Origin: Vibrio sp. Of7-15
GTDB taxonomy: Bacteria > Pseudomonadota > Gammaproteobacteria > Enterobacterales > Vibrionaceae
NCBI RefSeq assembly: GCF_022347565.1
Contig: NZ_JAKRGH010000030.1
Span: 1-62,131 of the forward strand
Direction: 5' to 3'
Length of the DNA stretch: 62,131 bases
Part shown: positions 9,667 through 17,656 of the stretch, piece after piece
How the letters are laid out: every line of letters begins with the position of its first letter
How positions within the stretch are numbered: position 1 is the stretch's first letter
Made by a program: the position numbers and the translations under genes
Notes under the pieces: model-generated
The model's input: the letters and a program-made list of their open reading frames with translations, nothing else
The model's database searches: none
Told to the model about the DNA's origin: nothing

Positions 9667-10253
9667 AAAAAAAACCACCAATACATTCTTATAAAGCTGT
9701 GGTTATTGGTGCTTCTGCTGGCGGATTATCAGCACTTAAAACGCTTATTCAGCACCTCCCTGCTTCTTTCCCTCTACCTATTTTTATTGTTCAGCATGTC
9801 TCCCCCAACAGTGATGACTTTTTACCCCATTACCTCAACAGCCATGTGGCACTTAATAGCCAAGTGGTATTTCATGGCACGCAAATCCAAAATAGCACCA
9901 TTTATTGCGCACCTCCGGGCTATCACATGCTTATAGAAAGCGATGGCACCATCAGCCTTTCTATTGATCCACACGTTTTATTCAGCCGCCCTTCCATTGA
10001 TGTTATGTTTGAATCGGCTGCGGAGGTATACCGGTCATGCCTTATTGGGGTTTTGCTCACAGGAGCAAACAGAGATGGAAGCCAAGGTTTAGTCACCATA
10101 AAAAAATATGGCGGCACCGTATTAGTTCAAGATCCAAGTACCGCTGAGTACCCTGAAATGCCTCAATCGGCCGTTAATACTGGTGTTGCCGATCACGTAT
10201 TAGATTTATCTGGCCTTGCTCATACACTCTCACACTTAGTGCTACCAACGTGA
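9663..10253 (+). CDS. CheB-type methylesterase without receiver domain
   Basis: A 196-residue stand-alone CheB catalytic domain, which hydrolyses glutamyl methyl esters and deamidates Gln in chemoreceptors. The catalytic triad is visible: S18 in GASAGG, H45 in VQHVSP and D138 in LLTGANRDG. The N-terminal receiver that activates canonical CheB is absent, so activity is not gated by a phosphotransfer within this protein. The start codon overlaps the cheR-type stop (ATGA). With the upstream methyltransferase it would set a methylation balance on an unknown protein, most simply the hybrid kinase of the same operon (inference). Confidence 0.93.
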   Translation: MKKKPPIHSYKAVVIGASAGGLSALKTLIQHLPASFPLPIFIVQHVSPNSDDFLPHYLNSHVALNSQVVFHGTQIQNSTIYCAPPGYHMLIESDGTISLSIDPHVLFSRPSIDVMFESAAEVYRSCLIGVLLTGANRDGSQGLVTIKKYGGTVLVQDPSTAEYPEMPQSAVNTGVADHVLDLSGLAHTLSHLVLPT

Positions 10254-10361
10254 AAAATAAATCCATAACTCACGATAGTCCAAGACTTGCATTCATCCCC
10301 TCATGCTTTACGATAGCGAATATTAGAATTAGCCCACCCAAACACATAGGCTCAACAAACA

Positions 10362-11171
10362 ATGAAAGTCATCTCTTTTAATATCAACGGTCTTCGCGCA
10401 AGATTACACCAACTTCAAGCTTTGATTGAAAAACACCAGCCGGATGTAATAGGCCTTCAAGAAATTAAAGTGCATGATGAAGCCTTCCCACTGGAAGACG
10501 TAGAGGCCATGGGTTACAAAGTGTACCACCACGGCCAAAAAGCGCATTACGGTGTCGCTATGTTGTGTAAACAAGAGCCTGTATCCGTACAAAAAGGCTT
10601 TCCAACCGACGATGAAGACGCGCAACGCCGTATGATCATGGCAACGTTTGAGCAAGAAGATGGCCGTAAAGTAACAGTACTTAATGGTTATTTCCCTCAA
10701 GGCGATAACATTAAACACGAAACGAAATACCCATATAAGCGTCAATTCTACAAAGACTTAATGACCTACCTAAACGACCATCACACAAACGAAGAAGATG
10801 TGATTGTGATGGGTGACATAAACATTAGCCCAATCGATGCCGATATCGGTATTGGTGAGCCAAACGCAAAACGTTGGCTAAAAACGGGTAAGTGTTCATT
10901 CCAACCAGAAGAGCGTGAATGGCTAAAAACCCTTATGGATTGGGGTTTTGTTGATACATTCCGCCAACTTCACCCTGATGTCACCGATCAATTCTCATGG
11001 TTTGACTATCGCTCTAAGGGCTTTGTCGATAACCGTGGGCTTCGTATTGATGTGGTTTTGGCAACGCCTTCGTTAGCAGCGAAATGTCAGGACGCGGGGA
11101 TTGATTACGAACTGCGTGGCATTGAAAAACCATCGGATCATGCGCCTATCTGGTCAACATTTTCAAAGTAA
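10362..11171 (+). CDS. xthA: Exodeoxyribonuclease III (AP endonuclease)
   Basis: A 269-residue enzyme, one longer than E. coli XthA (268). It cleaves abasic sites and has 3'-5' exonuclease and 3'-phosphatase activity in base excision repair. Family motifs are present: E34 in LQEIKVHDE binds the metal, [16 protein letters not shown] with the catalytic Asp/Asn, and C-terminal SDHAP with D259/H260. It stands alone between the CheB-type gene and a bidirectional terminator. Codon use is typical of conserved core genes. The upstream 108 bases hold its promoter but no clear elements were assigned. Confidence 0.97.
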   Translation: MKVISFNINGLRARLHQLQALIEKHQPDVIGLQEIKVHDEAFPLEDVEAMGYKVYHHGQKAHYGVAMLCKQEPVSVQKGFPTDDEDAQRRMIMATFEQEDGRKVTVLNGYFPQGDNIKHETKYPYKRQFYKDLMTYLNDHHTNEEDVIVMGDINISPIDADIGIGEPNAKRWLKTGKCSFQPEEREWLKTLMDWGFVDTFRQLHPDVTDQFSWFDYRSKGFVDNRGLRIDVVLATPSLAAKCQDAGIDYELRGIEKPSDHAPIWSTFSK

Positions 11172-11200
11172 TAGTGCCCCTATCGACTATCTATTGCTCA

Positions 11201-11232
11201 TAAACAAATAAACAAATAAACAAATAAACAAA
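11201..11232. repeat. Four perfect copies of an 8-bp unit, TAAACAAA
   Basis: TAAACAAA is repeated four times without change at 11201, 11209, 11217 and 11225, directly before the xthA/artM terminator. It is non-coding. The length is prone to slippage, but no gene start is close enough for obvious phase variation. Confidence 0.95.
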
Positions 11233-11262
11233 AAAGAGCGTACTTTATCGGTACGCTCTTTT
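11232..11262. terminator. Bidirectional terminator between xthA and artM
   Basis: A perfect 12-bp stem AAAAGAGCGTAC / GTACGCTCTTTT with a 7-base loop. A and T tracts on the two sides allow it to end both the xthA (+) and artM (-) transcripts. Confidence 0.9.
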
Positions 11263-11301
11263 ATTTATAAAAATGACGATTAGTTAACCAACAGTATAAA
11301 G

Positions 11302-11979
11302 TTAGCTTAATGGCCTTAAATAACGTAAGAATCGACCTTCCGCTTTTTTAAACGCATAAATAATAATAAACGTCAGTGCCATGTAGAATAAGCCAGCTGT
11401 TAAGAAGGATTCAAACGGCGCATAGTAACGAGAATTTACTAAACGTGCAGCGCCTGTTAGATCCATAATGGTCACAATACCTGCAACCGCAGAGCCATGT
11501 AACATGAAAATAACTTCATTACTGTAAGCAGGTAAAGCACGACGTAAAGCACTTGGCAGCACAATTCGACGGTAAGTCTGGAAAGGACTCATGCCATACG
11601 CTTTTGCAGCTTCTACTTCCCCTTTTGGCAAACCATTTATAGCACCACGAATAATTTCAGATGTGTAAGCACTTGTATTCAATACAAACGCTACCAGTGC
11701 ACAAAACCATGCGTGCTCCCATAGCGTGCCTTGGATCTCAAGGAACTGATCCATCCCGTAATAGATCAAGTACAGCTGAACTAATAAAGGTGTACCACGG
11801 AAAAAATAAATAAACGCCCAAGCCGGAGTCCACATCAAAAGGTTTTGACTATTACGAGCAATCGCCATAGGAATAGCCACGATCAAACCAATAATCAATG
11901 CGCTAATCACCAACCATGTTGTCGTCCATAAGCCATCAAGGTAAATCGGGAAGCTCTCAATAATTAATGAAAAGTCCAT
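11302..11979 (-). CDS. artM: Basic amino acid ABC transporter permease, HisM/ArtM type
   Basis: A 225-residue inner-membrane permease of the polar amino acid uptake family with about five transmembrane helices. It carries the ATPase-coupling EAA loop (near EVEAAKAYGMSPFQTYRRIV, residues ~122-141) and the family signature FFRGTPLLVQLYLIYYG. It is the last gene of the artP / binding protein / artQ / artM operon and starts 2 bases after artQ. The closest resemblance among remembered proteins is to HisM/AotM and ArtM of arginine/ornithine/histidine systems. The exact substrate cannot be read from the sequence, so the symbol follows common Vibrio usage. Confidence 0.85.
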   Translation of the reverse strand: MDFSLIIESFPIYLDGLWTTTWLVISALIIGLIVAIPMAIARNSQNLLMWTPAWAFIYFFRGTPLLVQLYLIYYGMDQFLEIQGTLWEHAWFCALVAFVLNTSAYTSEIIRGAINGLPKGEVEAAKAYGMSPFQTYRRIVLPSALRRALPAYSNEVIFMLHGSAVAGIVTIMDLTGAARLVNSRYYAPFESFLTAGLFYMALTFIIIYAFKKAEGRFLRYLRPLS

Positions 11980-11981
11980 AT

Positions 11982-12722
11982 CTACCTCGTATGAATACTG
12001 AATTTACGTTCAACTAATTTAAGTGCACCAGTTGAAAGAGCCGTAAATATCAAGAACATGATGGCTACAGCCATGTAAAACGTAAATGGCATTTTAGTTG
12101 TGCCTGCCGCCATTGCCCCAACTCGAACCATGTCTTCTAAACCAATGATGGACACTAATGCCGTAGTCTTTAAAAGTACTAACCAATTATTACCAAACCC
12201 CGGTAATGCATGGCGGATCATTTGAGGCAACAAAATACGGCGGAAAGCCAATGTACTGCTCATTCCGTAAGCTTTAGCCGCTTCCAACTCTCCGCGATCA
12301 ACCGCCATAATGGCCCCACGGAACGTTTCAGCCATATAAGCTCCGAAGATAAACCCAATCGTCAGTACCCCAGCAATAAATGGGCTCACATCCACATAAT
12401 CAGGCAGATAAGAAACCCACTCATGTTCTGGGTTACTGGATGTCATCCACTCGTTAATCCATTCGTTGATTGCATAGAGACCATTATTCAACATCATTTG
12501 GCCGCCATAGAAGATCAACATCATAAGAACGAGATCAGGAATGCCTCGAATAACAGTGGTATAAAATGTTGCAATGGCTCTTGCCCAGCGATAAGGCGCT
12601 AATTTGGCCAAAGCACCAAGCATGCCCAAAACCATGGCAAGCACCAATGACAGTAGGGCTACTTCAATGGTGATCACCGCCCCTTTTAAAATCGAGGCTT
12701 CATATCCTTTTAAATCCAACAT
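11982..12722 (-). CDS. artQ: Basic amino acid ABC transporter permease, HisQ/ArtQ type
   Basis: A 246-residue permease that should pair with the downstream ArtM-type permease to form the membrane channel. It has the EAA loop (GELEAAKAYGMSSTLAFRR region) and the motif VIRGIPDLVLMMLIFYGG typical of HisQ/AotQ. An insert of about 20 residues after NNGLYAINEW carries acidic and Trp residues and is predicted periplasmic. The gene is separated from the binding protein gene by a 42-base gap containing a GC-rich hairpin, which may reduce expression of permeases relative to the binding protein. Confidence 0.85.
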   Translation of the reverse strand: MLDLKGYEASILKGAVITIEVALLSLVLAMVLGMLGALAKLAPYRWARAIATFYTTVIRGIPDLVLMMLIFYGGQMMLNNGLYAINEWINEWMTSSNPEHEWVSYLPDYVDVSPFIAGVLTIGFIFGAYMAETFRGAIMAVDRGELEAAKAYGMSSTLAFRRILLPQMIRHALPGFGNNWLVLLKTTALVSIIGLEDMVRVGAMAAGTTKMPFTFYMAVAIMFLIFTALSTGALKLVERKFSIHTR

Positions 12723-12730
12723 ACTACTGA

Positions 12731-12752
12731 GGGCGGCACTTACATACCGCCC
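12731..12752 (-). other. Intercistronic hairpin between binding protein and artQ
   Basis: GGGCGG (12731-12736) and CCGCCC (12747-12752) form a stem with a 10-base loop, extendable with one bulge. There is no T tract, so it is more likely an mRNA stability or partial attenuation element than a full terminator. Confidence 0.55.
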
Positions 12753-12764
12753 CTCCGCTGGTGA

Positions 12765-13541
12765 TTATTGACCGTAAACGTCGTACGCGAAGTATTTACT
12801 AGCAATCTTCTGGTAAACACCTTTCTCACGTAGAGATTGAATTGCTTCGTTTAACTGCTTCGTTAAATCTTTATCTTGTTTACGAACCGCAATACCAAAG
12901 CCATCACCGAACCATTTCGGATTCGTTAATGAAGGACCAATAAATTCATACGCTTTACCACCAGGCTTGTTCAATAACCCTTCTTCAAGAGCTGACGCAT
13001 CACCCAATACGGTCGCAATACGGCCCGCTCGTAGATCTAAATAAGCCTCATCAAATGAACCGTAACGAACAATATCTACTGAGCTACCATAGTTATCCGT
13101 TAGGTATTTATCATGCGTGGTTGCACGTTGAACACCAACTTTAACGCCTTTTAGACCTTCTTTTGTGAAGTTTAAGTCTGTGCCTTTCTTCGCAACAAAC
13201 TTATTTGGAATAAGCGCATACTTACCTGTGAAATCTACTTTCTTTTTACGCTCTTCAGTAATCGACATTGCCGCAATAATGGCGTCGTATTTACGAGCAA
13301 GCAACGACGGAATAATGCCATCCCAATCTTGCGCTACGATCTTACATTTAGCCTGCATCTCTTTACACAAAGCATTTGCCATATCGACATCAAAGCCTTT
13401 TAGCTCACCACTTGGTTCAGTCCAACTGAACGGAGGATACGCCCCTTCAATACCAAAACGAACGACTTTCCAATCCTTTGCTTGTGCTGCACCTGCTAGT
13501 GTTGAAGCAACCAATGCCGTTGCTAATACCCACTTTTTCAT
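12765..13541 (-). CDS. Periplasmic basic amino acid-binding protein (SBP family 3)
   Basis: A 258-residue periplasmic binding protein of the lysine/arginine/ornithine/histidine group. The signal peptide is residues 1-22 (cleavage after AQA). The mature part shows the family pattern FGIEGAYPPFSW, LKGFDVDMANALC, the lobe-crossing DWDGIIPSLLARKYDAII and the C-terminal helix ending YFAYDVYGQ. A Cys pair (in ALCKEMQAKCK) matches the disulfide position of ArtJ/HisJ-like proteins. It is the second gene of the operon after artP and should deliver substrate to ArtQ-ArtM. ArtI, ArtJ or HisJ naming cannot be decided here. Confidence 0.9.
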   Translation of the reverse strand: MKKWVLATALVASTLAGAAQAKDWKVVRFGIEGAYPPFSWTEPSGELKGFDVDMANALCKEMQAKCKIVAQDWDGIIPSLLARKYDAIIAAMSITEERKKKVDFTGKYALIPNKFVAKKGTDLNFTKEGLKGVKVGVQRATTHDKYLTDNYGSSVDIVRYGSFDEAYLDLRAGRIATVLGDASALEEGLLNKPGGKAYEFIGPSLTNPKWFGDGFGIAVRKQDKDLTKQLNEAIQSLREKGVYQKIASKYFAYDVYGQ

Positions 13542-13622
13542 TTCCTTACTCCTATGTGCATGTTGTGTAAAGCATCGTCATCTGCTTGCACCCCAATGCA
13601 AGTCAGAATCCAGCTCTGTGTT

Positions 13623-14393
13623 TTAATAAATAGACGAAATAAACTGCTGTAAACGCTCTGAATCAGGGTTTGTAAATAGTTTAGAAGGGTGTCCTTGTTC
13701 TTCCACTAATCCTTGGTGTAAGAACATCACATGATTTGAGACATCACGTGCAAATGCCATCTCATGCGTCACGACTAACATGGTGCGTCCCTCTTCGGCC
13801 AAACCTTGCATAACACCAAGAACTTCGCCGACCAATTCAGGGTCAAGTGCTGAGGTAGGTTCATCAAACAACATTACTTCTGGATCGACCGCAAGCGCTC
13901 GTGCAATGGCTGCACGCTGCTGCTGACCACCAGATAAATGGCCTGGGTAATAGTCTCGACGCTCATACAGACCTACTTTTTGTAGAATCTGCTCTGCTTT
14001 CTCAATGGCCTCAGATTTTGGCACACCAAGTACGTGAACTGGAGCTTCTATCACATTTTCCAGCACCGTCATGTGTGACCATAAGTTAAACCCTTGAAAA
14101 ACCATAGCAAGACGAGAACGAATACGTTGAACTTGCTTCTCATTAGCAGGAACAGGATCGCCCATACGGCCATTTTTCATTTCGATTAATTCACCGTTAA
14201 CCCAAATTTCTCCCCCAGTTGGGGTTTCAAGTAGGTTTATACAGCGTAAAAAGGTGCTCTTACCGGAACCGGAAGAACCGATGATTGATATTACATCACC
14301 TTTATTGGCAGTTAGCGAAATCCCCTTCAGCACTTCATTTTGACCAAAGTGCTTATGCAGTTCCTTAACTTCCAGCGCTATGGCATCCTTCAT
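13623..14393 (-). CDS. artP: Basic amino acid ABC transporter ATPase, HisP/ArtP type
   Basis: A 256-residue ATPase. Walker A is GSSGSGKST, the signature is LSGGQQQR, Walker B is VMLFDEPTSALD and the switch His lies in VVTHEMAFA. An insert between the Walker A strand and the Q-loop (NGELIEMKNGRMGDPVP) is typical of HisP/AotP-type ATPases; E. coli ArtP is shorter (242). It is the first gene of a four-gene operon read leftward. Two perfect inverted repeats lie in the upstream region shared with the divergent family-5 binding protein, and one resembles an ArgR half-site, which would fit arginine repression (weak inference). Confidence 0.88.
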   Translation of the reverse strand: MKDAIALEVKELHKHFGQNEVLKGISLTANKGDVISIIGSSGSGKSTFLRCINLLETPTGGEIWVNGELIEMKNGRMGDPVPANEKQVQRIRSRLAMVFQGFNLWSHMTVLENVIEAPVHVLGVPKSEAIEKAEQILQKVGLYERRDYYPGHLSGGQQQRAAIARALAVDPEVMLFDEPTSALDPELVGEVLGVMQGLAEEGRTMLVVTHEMAFARDVSNHVMFLHQGLVEEQGHPSKLFTNPDSERLQQFISSIY

Positions 14394-14434
14394 GCGCCTT
14401 CACTCCTGTTATACTGATGAACTGAATAACATCA

Positions 14435-14451
14435 AAAATAATTGTTATTTT
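14435..14451. promoter_or_regulatory. Inverted repeat upstream of artP
   Basis: AAAATAA-TTG-TTATTTT, a perfect 7-bp dyad 42-58 bases upstream of the artP start, in an otherwise AT-rich promoter region. It is a possible operator; the regulator is unknown. Confidence 0.4.
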
Positions 14452-14540
14452 GTAAAACTCCAGTGAAAAATAACACCTGAAGTTTCGCTCTGCAACATTT
14501 TATTAACTAAAATGAGAGGCTATATATAGTCGAATTATTT

Positions 14541-14570
14541 GCATAAAAATCCATTATCGCGTTTTTATGC
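14541..14570. promoter_or_regulatory. Inverted repeat in the artP / solute-binding protein divergent region
   Basis: GCATAAAAA (14541-14549) and TTTTTATGC (14562-14570) form a perfect 9-bp dyad with a 12-base spacer. The left half sits in TGCATAAAAATCCA, which matches 12 of 14 bases of an ArgR-like TGAAT-N4-ATTCA box, but the spacing of the two halves is not that of paired E. coli ARG boxes. It lies about 84-113 bases upstream of the plus-strand gene. Confidence 0.4.
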
Positions 14571-14653
14571 TGATTTGCAACCACAAAGTACATATTGTAC
14601 GGTATTCATATTTTTTATAAACTTGACTATCAATTGCTCTGAGATATTAATTT

Positions 14654-16333
14654 ATGCCTAGACTGTTTTTTGCTCTTTTACAGGGCATTTGTCTAATGAT
14701 GTTCACTCTAACAGCCTACGCACAGACCACCCTTACTGTTGTACCTGAGATCCGTGAAGATTTTACGCGCCGATTCAATCCGTTTGTGGGAAATTCTTTA
14801 CCAACAACCCATGAATTTATTTTTGAACCACTGATTATTTTCAACTCAATGAAAGACAATAAACCAGAATATCGCCTAGCCACAGGTTACGAACTGGACG
14901 ATGATCTCAAGGGGGTTACTTTCTTTTTAAGAAAAAATATAAAATGGTCAGATGGAAAGTTATTCACTTCCTCAGATATCGCATTCACATTTAAGTTAAT
15001 AAAAAAACACCCAGAACTTGATTACTTATTGATCAGCGATCATATTAAAGATGTCACCCCTATTGACCCACATCGTATTTACATTGAGTTGCATAAAGCC
15101 AACTCTCAAATCGCTCGTGTACTGGTTACTTTATCTATTGTGCCCGAGCATATCTGGAGCAAAGTGAGTGATCCGGTAAGCTTTGCTAATCCGAACCCTG
15201 TGGGTAGCGGTCCCTTTACCACCATTGAGTCCTTTTCAAACAATGAACTGATCCAATGTCAAAACCCTTACTACTGGAATAAAGAAGATCTGGACATTGA
15301 TTGCCTTCGTTTACCCAAAGTCGTTAGTAACAATGATTTTCTTTCGCGAGTCGGTAAAAGTGAATTTGATTGGAGTAGCTTTTTTATTCCCAATATTGAG
15401 CGACATTATGCGGCTATTGCACCAAATTTTCGCTATTGGTTAACTCCAGCAAGCACCGTTAGCTTAGTCTTTAATTTTGAAACTGAGAATGAACAATGGC
15501 GAGATCTGTTTGCACAAGTCAAATTTAGACGTGCTATTTCAATGGCCATGCAAAGAGCACTGCTCATTAATATTGCCGCTTATGGTCAAGGGCAACCCAT
15601 CACACACGCTTCTGGTATGAGTAATAAATTCAATACTTGGGCAGATCCAATGACCACCCAACAATACGAATACTTTATTAACTATCAGCCTAATGCCAGT
15701 GATGACTACCTACGCCAGCTAGGGCTACTAGATAGAACTGGCGACAAACTACGAAACTTTCCAAACGGTGATCCCGCTCAATTGACACTCATTGTACCTA
15801 GAGGCTGGAATGATTTTACTGCTTGTGCGTATTTAACGGCAGAGATGCTGTTTCATCGTGGGATTCGCATTGATGTGCAAGAATTGCCTTATCGTGAGTA
15901 CTACAAACGCATGGCAACCAAAGACTATCAACTTGCCATAACAAACTTCCCTCATGGTGCAACACCATTTAGGTATTTCGAGGCGACATTTAATACCGAA
16001 CACCAGACAGAACTATCCCCACGCTATGGCATGCATTATTACAAAAACAAAGAAGTGGATAAATTACTTAAAAAGTACTTACTAACACGTGAACTTAAAG
16101 AGCAAAAATCTTTAATTAAAGAACTCAATGCCCTTATTGCGGAAGAACAAGTCACAGTTCCTCTATTTAATACAATGAACTTTTATCAATACAATACCGA
16201 ACGCTTTACTGGCTGGTTTAATGAGCACAACCCTCAAGCAAACCCGGTCGCTTGGTCTCAAAACCCTGAGCGTCTACTACAAGTGTTGGCATTAAAGCCA
16301 GTCACTACTCAGAAGCAAGGTATTTCACTCTAA
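14654..16333 (+). CDS. Periplasmic solute-binding protein, family 5 (DppA/OppA-like), orphan
   Basis: A 559-residue periplasmic protein with a signal peptide (cleavage after AYA, residue 23). It shows the SBP_bac_5 landmarks: FEPLIIF near 55, WSDGKLFTSSDIAFTFKLI near 105-125, VGSGPFTT and a C-terminal LNALIAEEQVTVPLFN. Family 5 proteins bind peptides, nickel, haem or oligosaccharides. The VAFTFxLIKKHPELD pattern recalls the oligosaccharide-type members, but that is only an impression. No permease or ATPase of a dipeptide system is next to it, so it may serve a transporter encoded elsewhere or a sensor. It is divergent from artP and followed by 392 bases without a gene. Confidence 0.85.
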   Translation: MPRLFFALLQGICLMMFTLTAYAQTTLTVVPEIREDFTRRFNPFVGNSLPTTHEFIFEPLIIFNSMKDNKPEYRLATGYELDDDLKGVTFFLRKNIKWSDGKLFTSSDIAFTFKLIKKHPELDYLLISDHIKDVTPIDPHRIYIELHKANSQIARVLVTLSIVPEHIWSKVSDPVSFANPNPVGSGPFTTIESFSNNELIQCQNPYYWNKEDLDIDCLRLPKVVSNNDFLSRVGKSEFDWSSFFIPNIERHYAAIAPNFRYWLTPASTVSLVFNFETENEQWRDLFAQVKFRRAISMAMQRALLINIAAYGQGQPITHASGMSNKFNTWADPMTTQQYEYFINYQPNASDDYLRQLGLLDRTGDKLRNFPNGDPAQLTLIVPRGWNDFTACAYLTAEMLFHRGIRIDVQELPYREYYKRMATKDYQLAITNFPHGATPFRYFEATFNTEHQTELSPRYGMHYYKNKEVDKLLKKYLLTRELKEQKSLIKELNALIAEEQVTVPLFNTMNFYQYNTERFTGWFNEHNPQANPVAWSQNPERLLQVLALKPVTTQKQGISL

Positions 16334-16645
16334 ATACAAACAACAACTTGGCAAGGATAGCGGCTAAAACCCATTCTTTGTCAGGTTTTATTCCCTCTAT
16401 GTTTTCTATTAATAACGCCTAAAAATGAAACCTAACCTTTCATTCCTCTTCTTTTAAATCAACAAAAAATTAAAGTTCATACATTTCAAGCAGTTAAGAG
16501 TTAATAACACTTAGATTAATATGTAATAAAATTACAATCTAAAAATTATTTTAATTTCTCAAATATTTTATAACCTTATTAATCAACATCTTAACTTAAC
16601 TACACTTTGCAAAAACGATCACAACTCGTCATTAATTTTCATAAG
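16334..16645. other. AT-rich intergenic region upstream of the focA promoter
   Basis: No gene, RNA or clear terminator is visible between the binding protein stop and the FNR site at 16646. The sequence is strongly AT-rich with short A and T tracts and probably contributes regulatory sites for focA-pflB. Confidence 0.5.
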
Positions 16646-16694
16646 ATGATCTATATCAAGTCTGCAGCGTTACTCCTTTGGTATTATCGCTACC
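16646..16694 (+). promoter_or_regulatory. FNR-dependent class II promoter of focA-pflB
   Basis: ATGAT-CTAT-ATCAA at 16646-16659 matches the FNR consensus TTGAT-N4-ATCAA at 9 of 10 defined bases. A perfect -10 variant, TATTAT, follows at 16682-16687 and predicts a start near 16694. That places the FNR dyad centre at -41.5, the class II position. It fits anaerobic induction of formate metabolism as known in E. coli. Confidence 0.75.
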
Positions 16695-16725
16695 AAGAGA
16701 TTTTCAACGTGAATAGAGTATTGAA

Positions 16726-17586
16726 GTGAAAACTGAACTGAATGCATTTGACTCGCTCATGCCACCTGAAATGGCCCGTAAAGCCGAAGAGGTAGGTGTC
16801 TATAAAGCAACTAAGAACCCATTACAATCGTTCTTCCTTGCCATTACTGCGGGTATCTTCATTTCAATTGCTTTCGTTTTTTATACTACTGTTACAACGG
16901 GTGCCGGTGACATGCCTTATGGTATGGCTAAATTTATCGGCGGGTTAGCTTTTAGTCTTGGCCTTATTCTAGTGGTTGTATTAGGCGGTGAACTTTTTAC
17001 CTCTTCTGTTTTAACCACCGTAGCAAAAGCAAGCGGCCGCATTACTTGGACTCAGCTACTCAGAAATTGGGTGACCGTTTATTTTGGCAACATGGCTGGC
17101 GCGTTCTTTTTTGTCGCTCTTATATGGATTGCCCAACAGCACTTAGCAGCTAATGGCGCTTGGGGCATTAATGCAATGAAAATTGCTCAGCACAAACTTC
17201 ATCATACCTTTGCTCAAGCGGTTGTATTAGGCATGTTATGTAACTTAATGGTTTGCCTAGCTACTTGGATGACATTTTCTTGCCGCAGCGTATCAGACAA
17301 AATTTTAGTTATGTTGCTGCCTGTTTCTATGTTTGTGGCCAGCGGTTTTGAGCATAGCATCGCCAACATGTTTATGATCCCAATGGGTATTGCAATTCAT
17401 ACTTTTGCAGGCCCTGAGTTTTGGGCTCTTACTGGCGCCAACCCAGCAGATTTTGCAGATTTAACAATGAGCCACTTTATTTTCAATAATCTTATCCCTG
17501 TGACTATCGGTAACATCATTGGTGGCGGATTATTAGTAGGTATGACTTATTGGTTTATTCACCGTCGTGCGGAATTGAAAAAGTAG
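16726..17586 (+). CDS. focA: Formate channel FocA
   Basis: A 286-residue inner-membrane pentameric channel of the FNT family moving formate in and out of the cell. Start is GTG, giving a sequence that aligns with E. coli FocA from residue 1 (KTELNAFDSLMPPEMARKAEEVGVYKATK). Six transmembrane segments are evident, with the omega-loop residues GELFTSS and the conserved pore His in VASGFEHSIANMFMIPMG. The N-terminal helix that in E. coli interacts with PflB is conserved in length. It lies 70 bases upstream of pflB, behind an FNR-type promoter. Confidence 0.96.
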   Translation: MKTELNAFDSLMPPEMARKAEEVGVYKATKNPLQSFFLAITAGIFISIAFVFYTTVTTGAGDMPYGMAKFIGGLAFSLGLILVVVLGGELFTSSVLTTVAKASGRITWTQLLRNWVTVYFGNMAGAFFFVALIWIAQQHLAANGAWGINAMKIAQHKLHHTFAQAVVLGMLCNLMVCLATWMTFSCRSVSDKILVMLLPVSMFVASGFEHSIANMFMIPMGIAIHTFAGPEFWALTGANPADFADLTMSHFIFNNLIPVTIGNIIGGGLLVGMTYWFIHRRAELKK

Positions 17587-17656
17587 TTTCTCACGCCGAA
17601 AAAATGTAAGTATTTAATTTTTCTACTGAATAACTTTATTAAAAGGTAGGTATATC

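Noticed and set aside
12210-12602. 130-codon open frame antisense to artQ
   Set aside because: Shadow of a well-supported permease gene.
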